From: Nitrogeniibacter sp050293885
GTDB taxonomy: Bacteria > Pseudomonadota > Gammaproteobacteria > Burkholderiales > Rhodocyclaceae
NCBI GenBank assembly: GCA_050293885.1
Contig: JBNKNO010000011.1
Coordinates: 11,714-75,713, forward strand
Length of the DNA: 64,000 nucleotides
Direction: 5' to 3'
Shown: piece after piece, positions 58,960-64,000 of the stretch
How positions within the stretch are numbered: the stretch's first letter is position 1
Layout: each line of letters begins with the position of its first letter
The notes under the pieces: model-generated
The model's database searches: none
Told to the model about the DNA's origin: nothing
The model's input: the letters and a program-made list of their open reading frames with translations, nothing else
Made by a program: the position numbers and the translations under genes

Positions 58960-59852
58960 TGCTGGCGAACGCGCGCAGGCCTGGCCTGCGCAGTTTTGTC
59001 TTTGCGCTGCTGGCGTTTGTTGCGTTCATCGCCAGCGCGCAGGGCTTGCAGCCGATTCCCGCGCTCAGCGCACGGGTCACCGACCTCACCGGCACACTCA
59101 GTGCAGCCCAAACCCAGTCGCTCGAATCCCGTCTCGCCGCGTTCGAACAACAGAAGGGCAGCCAGATCGCGGTGCTGATCGTGCCGACCACCGCGCCCGA
59201 AGTCATCGAGCAATACAGCATCCGGGTGGTCGATCAATGGCAACTCGGGCGCAAGGGCGTGGACGACGGTGCGCTGTTGCTCGTCGCCAAGAACGATCGC
59301 AAGATGCGCATCGAAGTCGGGCGCGGGCTGGAAGGGGCGATTCCCGACGCCTACGCCAAGCGCATCGTCGCCGAACAAATCGCCCCGGCGTTTCGTGAGG
59401 GGCGGTTTTTCGATGGCATCAATGCGGGTGTGACCGCCCTGATCGGCCTGGTGCAGGGCGAGCCGCTGCCCGAACCGAGCCGCACGTCGCGTTCCGATAG
59501 CCGTGTCACCGATATTCCCGATCTGCTGTTCACCACCGTTTTCATCGCCTTCTTCGCCGGGCCGGTCCTGCGCGGAATATTCGGGCGTCTGGGGGGCAGT
59601 GGCGTCGGCAGCGTACTGGGAGCCGGCTACTGGTATGCGAGCACCAGTGTGCTCGGCATGGCTGGCGTGGGCGCGTTGGTGGCGGCGCTCGCGGTGTTGC
59701 TCATCGGCCGTGGCGGTGGCGGCGGACCATGGACCACCGGATCCGGCCATGGCGGCGGTTTTGGCAGCAGTGGCGGCGGTTGGTCGGGTGGTGGCGGCTT
59801 CAGCGGCGGTGGTGGCGGTTTTAGTGGCGGCGGCGCCTCGGGGAGTTGGTAA
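58959..59852 (+). CDS. TPM-domain membrane protein (YgcG-like)
   Basis: 297 residues, start overlapping the lemA stop. A signal peptide ends at IASAQG. A TPM phosphatase-like domain (about 30-155: ARVTDLTGTLSAAQTQSLE, NDRKMRIEVGRGLEGAIPDAYAKRI) is followed by two membrane segments (about 190-250) and a Gly/Ser-rich tail. Typical partner of LemA proteins; linked to membrane stress in other bacteria. Confidence 0.9.
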   Translation: MLANARRPGLRSFVFALLAFVAFIASAQGLQPIPALSARVTDLTGTLSAAQTQSLESRLAAFEQQKGSQIAVLIVPTTAPEVIEQYSIRVVDQWQLGRKGVDDGALLLVAKNDRKMRIEVGRGLEGAIPDAYAKRIVAEQIAPAFREGRFFDGINAGVTALIGLVQGEPLPEPSRTSRSDSRVTDIPDLLFTTVFIAFFAGPVLRGIFGRLGGSGVGSVLGAGYWYASTSVLGMAGVGALVAALAVLLIGRGGGGGPWTTGSGHGGGFGSSGGGWSGGGGFSGGGGGFSGGGASGSW

Positions 59853-60349
59853 TGGATTTCGGTCGCCTGATTCGTCATCTCGCCTTGCCTGGCTGGGTGG
59901 TGCGCAAACGCTTTCCGGATGCGATGCTGACGCGCATCGAGCAGTCCATTCACCAGTCCGAATCCGCGCATCGCGGCGAGATCGGCATCGCCATCGAGGG
60001 CGGGCTCGATCTGCCGCTGCTGTGGAACGACGTCACCCCGCGTGAGCGTGCGCTCGATGCCTTTGCGTCACTCGGCATCTGGGATACGGAAGAGAACACC
60101 GGCGTGCTCATTTATGTGCAATACGCCGATCACGCGGTCGAGATCGTGGCCGACCGGGGCATTACGCGGCATGTGCCGCAAGCGCAATGGGATGCCATCT
60201 GCCGTGCGCTGGAGGCGCGTTTTCGCGCAGGCGACTACGCGGCGGGGTTTGAAGTGGCCGTACGCGCCATCGGCGAGTTGATCGAGGCGCACTTTCCCAA
60301 AGGCGAGAACAACCCGAACGAGCTGCCCAACCGACCGGTCATTCTCTGA
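59852..60349 (+). CDS. Second TPM-domain protein
   Basis: 165 residues, start overlapping the previous stop (TAATG). No signal peptide. TPM domain: FPDAMLTRIEQSIHQSESAHRGEIGIAIEG, WDTEENTGVLIYVQYADHAVEIVADRGI, then CRALEARFRAGDYAAGF. Completes the LemA-TPM-TPM unit, a common three-gene set in Betaproteobacteria. Confidence 0.9.
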   Translation: MDFGRLIRHLALPGWVVRKRFPDAMLTRIEQSIHQSESAHRGEIGIAIEGGLDLPLLWNDVTPRERALDAFASLGIWDTEENTGVLIYVQYADHAVEIVADRGITRHVPQAQWDAICRALEARFRAGDYAAGFEVAVRAIGELIEAHFPKGENNPNELPNRPVIL

Positions 60350-60365
60350 GCGGTCGATTCGTTCT

Positions 60366-61697
60366 TCAGTGCGCCGCGTCGTCCAGCAGGGCGACGTTGT
60401 CGAACTCCCGCTGATTGGCATTGTGCTTGCGCTGCACCAGCAGCATGGTGCCGGCCACGAACAGGCCGAACACGACGATCACCGTGCTGACCGAGACATC
60501 CAGCCAGATGAGCAGCGCGTAGAGCGCGATCATGATCAGGATGGAGACGTTCTCGTTGAAGTTCTGCACCGCAATCGAGTGTCCCGCGCCCATCAGGATG
60601 TGGCCGCGGTGCTGCAGCAGCGCGTTCATGGGCACCACGAAGAAGCCGGCCATGGCCCCCACGCAAATGAGCAGTGCCATGATGGCGAGGGTGCGCAGGT
60701 CGATCGCCACCGCGTGGCCGAACAGCTCGAAGCTGGCGATCGGCAGTTGCGGCACATGCGGCACGGCCACCATCAGCAACATGCTCAGACCCATGGCGAT
60801 GCCCAGCGGAATGACGCTGGGCGAGCGGCGCAGGGTGATCTTGCGTGCCGCCATGACGGCGCCGATGGAAATGCCGATGGCGACCACGCCCTGAAGCAAC
60901 GAGGCCTTCGATAATTCGATGCCGAGCGAGTCGTCGGCCCACTTGAGCACGATGAACTGCAAAGTCGCGCCGGCGCCCCAGAACAGCGTCGTCACCGCCA
61001 GTGAAATCTGCCCCAGCTTGTCGCGCCACAACAGTTTCAGGCAGTGGTTGAAGTCGTGCAGCAGGTACAGCGGATTGTTCTTGAGCGGTTTGTGATCGAC
61101 GCCGGTATCGGGCACGAACAGGTTGAAGACCGCGGCCGCCAGGTAGATGAACCCGACCACCAGCAGCGCCATCTTGAACGGCGTGTTGACCAGCGGGATG
61201 GAGAGCGACAGCAAGGCGTCCGATACACTCGGAAAGATCAACGCGCCGCCGATGCCGGTGCCCAAAATGATGGCGCCGATGGTCAGCCCCTCGATCCAGC
61301 CGTTGGCCACCACCAGCAGGCGGTGGGGCAGGTATTCGGTGAGGATGCCGTACTTGGCCGGCGAGTAGGCGGCCGCGCCCAGACCGACGATCGCATAGGC
61401 GAACAGCGGATGCGCGCCGAACAGCATCATGCCGCAGCCGCCGATCTTGATGGTGTTGCTGATCAGCATCACGCGCCATTTCGGCATGGAGTCGGCGTAG
61501 GCGCCCACGAAGGCCGCCAGGAACACGTAGGAGACAGTGAAGAAGAACTTGAGTAACGGTTCGTACTCGGGGGGCGCTTCCATGTCCTTGAGCAGGGCAA
61601 TGGAGACGATCAGCAGGGCGTTGTCGGCCAGCGCAGAAAAAAACTGAGCCGCCATGATGATGTAGAAACCGAGCGGCATCGTTGCTGACCGGGGCAT
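60366..61697 (-). CDS. lplT: Lysophospholipid transporter LplT (MFS)
   Basis: 443 residues, about 12 membrane helices. LplT pattern: GFYIIMAAQFFSALADNALLI, AAYSPAKYGILTEYLP, VVANGWIEGLTIGAIILGT, GFFVVPMNALLQHRG and GAGHSIAVQNFNEN. Flips lysophospholipids inward for reacylation. No fused acyltransferase domain and no aas gene in the window. Confidence 0.92.
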   Translation of the reverse strand: MPRSATMPLGFYIIMAAQFFSALADNALLIVSIALLKDMEAPPEYEPLLKFFFTVSYVFLAAFVGAYADSMPKWRVMLISNTIKIGGCGMMLFGAHPLFAYAIVGLGAAAYSPAKYGILTEYLPHRLLVVANGWIEGLTIGAIILGTGIGGALIFPSVSDALLSLSIPLVNTPFKMALLVVGFIYLAAAVFNLFVPDTGVDHKPLKNNPLYLLHDFNHCLKLLWRDKLGQISLAVTTLFWGAGATLQFIVLKWADDSLGIELSKASLLQGVVAIGISIGAVMAARKITLRRSPSVIPLGIAMGLSMLLMVAVPHVPQLPIASFELFGHAVAIDLRTLAIMALLICVGAMAGFFVVPMNALLQHRGHILMGAGHSIAVQNFNENVSILIMIALYALLIWLDVSVSTVIVVFGLFVAGTMLLVQRKHNANQREFDNVALLDDAAH

Positions 61698-61828
61698 TTG
61701 GGCGAGCCCGGTTTATACCATGAAGCCCGCGACGGTAGCTGCGACCTGGGTCAAGCACCCGACGTTTTTGTGCGGAGACCGGTCAAGTTGTGGTCAAATC
61801 GATGCAAATAAACAGGGCTTATCACACC

Positions 61829-62734
61829 ATGGCAGATCGACGTTTGCAGGTTTTCTCCGCCGTCGTCAAACACGGCTCCTTTACCCGGGCGGCCGAAAAG
61901 CTGTTCATGACCCAGCCTGCGGTCACCTTTCAGATCAAGCAGCTCGAAGAGCACTTCAACACGCGCTTGCTCGAACGCGGGCACGGGCATGCAACGCCCA
62001 CCCCGGCCGGACAGATCGTCTCCGACTACGCCGAGCGCATTCTCGAGCTCAATGCCGAGATGGAGTCGCGCGTGGCCGAGCTCACCGACGAGTTGGCCGG
62101 CACGCTCAACATCGGCACCAGTACCACCATTGCCGCGTACTGGCTGCCGCATATTCTCGAAGGCTTCAAGCGCCAGTACCCGCGCGTGGTGCCGCGTGTG
62201 TCGGTGGGCAACTCGCAGCTGATTGCCGACCGCGTCGCCAATCGCGATCTCGATCTCGGCCTGATCGAAATCGTCACCGACGACCCGATGCTCGAACGCC
62301 ACGGTGCGGCGCAGGACGAGCTCGAAATCATCTGCCATCCGACGTGCCCGCTGGCCGACAAGGAACAGCTCACCGCGCACGATCTGCTGCCCTATCCCTT
62401 CATCACCCGCGAGCCGGGCAACGCCATCCGCGATCTGGCGGACCAGTATTTCGAAGCCGCCGGCATTGCCATCGACGAAGTCAGCATCGCTGCCGAGCTG
62501 GGCTCGCTGGCCGCCGTCAAACAGCTCGCCAGCGAAGGCTTCGGTTACGCCATTGCCTCGCATGCCGCCATCCAGCGCGACATCAACGAAGGGCGTCTGG
62601 CTGCCGTGCCGCTGTCACCGCCGCTGTTCACGCCGCTCGAAGTCATCTTGCCCAAAGACAAATTCCGCTCGCTGCTGATCACCACTTTTGCCAGCTTCGC
62701 CGCCGAAATGCTGCAAACGCGCGCGCAGGGCTGA
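61829..62734 (+). CDS. LysR-family transcriptional regulator
   Basis: 301 residues from ATG 61829 (MADRRLQVFSAVV); an earlier in-frame start at 61790 is less likely. N-terminal winged HTH HGSFTRAAEKLFMTQPAVTFQIKQLE; the effector domain starts GTLNIGTSTTIAAYWLPHIL and resembles the CysL/CbbR-like group. Divergent from lplT; the target is unknown. Confidence 0.92.
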   Translation: MADRRLQVFSAVVKHGSFTRAAEKLFMTQPAVTFQIKQLEEHFNTRLLERGHGHATPTPAGQIVSDYAERILELNAEMESRVAELTDELAGTLNIGTSTTIAAYWLPHILEGFKRQYPRVVPRVSVGNSQLIADRVANRDLDLGLIEIVTDDPMLERHGAAQDELEIICHPTCPLADKEQLTAHDLLPYPFITREPGNAIRDLADQYFEAAGIAIDEVSIAAELGSLAAVKQLASEGFGYAIASHAAIQRDINEGRLAAVPLSPPLFTPLEVILPKDKFRSLLITTFASFAAEMLQTRAQG

Positions 62735-62741
62735 CCCCCAC

Positions 62742-64000
<1,259 letters not shown>

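Overview
The window is a high-GC chromosomal segment of a betaproteobacterium. Gene content (PPK/PPX pair, LysR/RadA block, YciB-YciI-BolA-parvulin block, PQQ alcohol oxidation with sigma-54 activators, aerobic fatty-acid catabolism) fits the Rhodocyclales, for example the Azoarcus/Thauera/Denitromonas group. That placement is inferred from gene families, not from a marker gene. It is a draft scaffold: two runs of N (7318-7583 and 20766-20886) each interrupt a redox membrane-protein gene. I see no tRNA, rRNA, CRISPR array, intact insertion sequence or prophage.

Layout. 1-7093: the 3' part of an ISL3-transposase-like protein gene, a DUF6976-like gene, a perfect 25-bp hairpin, a ravA-viaA MoxR/VWA pair with a Rossmann-like partner, and two unknown secreted or membrane proteins. 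7094-25026: a quinoprotein alcohol dehydrogenase island holding a NosR-like flavo/iron-sulfur membrane protein, a two-component system, a TonB receptor, a zinc metallohydrolase, a SoxYZ-like carrier, the PQQ dehydrogenase, cytochromes, a MxaJ/XoxJ-like binding protein, cytochrome b561 and two AcoR-type sigma-54 activators. 25058-32112: a Crp-like regulator, a CHASE2 adenylate cyclase, a very large FecR-TPR-beta-barrel protein and a Cys-rich lipoprotein. 32169-34686: unknown proteins flanking a CRP-like site. 34716-41976: divergent ppk1/ppx, then a four-gene Mla-type lipid transporter. 42010-50333: a fatty-acid catabolism block (acyl-CoA synthetase, enoyl-CoA hydratase-like, TatD, a TetR repressor with its operator, etfBA, acyl-CoA dehydrogenase). 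50400-64000: housekeeping genes (parvulin, BolA, YciI, YciB, truncated globin, persulfide dioxygenase, EnvZ/OmpR, TsaB, RimI, UDG-4, LemA/TPM, LplT, LysR, RadA).

How the island works together. The dehydrogenase has the Asp-Phe-Asp arrangement after the catalytic Trp-Asp that marks lanthanide-dependent quinoprotein dehydrogenases. The neighbouring TonB receptor, sensor kinase/NarL-type regulator, SoxYZ-like carrier, metallohydrolase, XoxJ-like protein and PedF-like cytochrome fit one alcohol-oxidation system with metal or cofactor acquisition. I found four sigma-54 -24/-12 promoters with exact GG-N10-GC spacing: in front of the dehydrogenase (15730), the divergent SoxYZ-to-regulator operon (15390), the PedF operon (22786), and a stretch without a convincing protein gene (20258). 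The last ends about 240 nt later at a textbook terminator and can fold into several helices. I propose it is a sigma-54-dependent small RNA (or a small-peptide mRNA) belonging to this regulon. A shared TTGGAGCA motif lies 110-200 bp upstream of these promoters and could be the activator site. This small transcript is the most novel candidate in the window.
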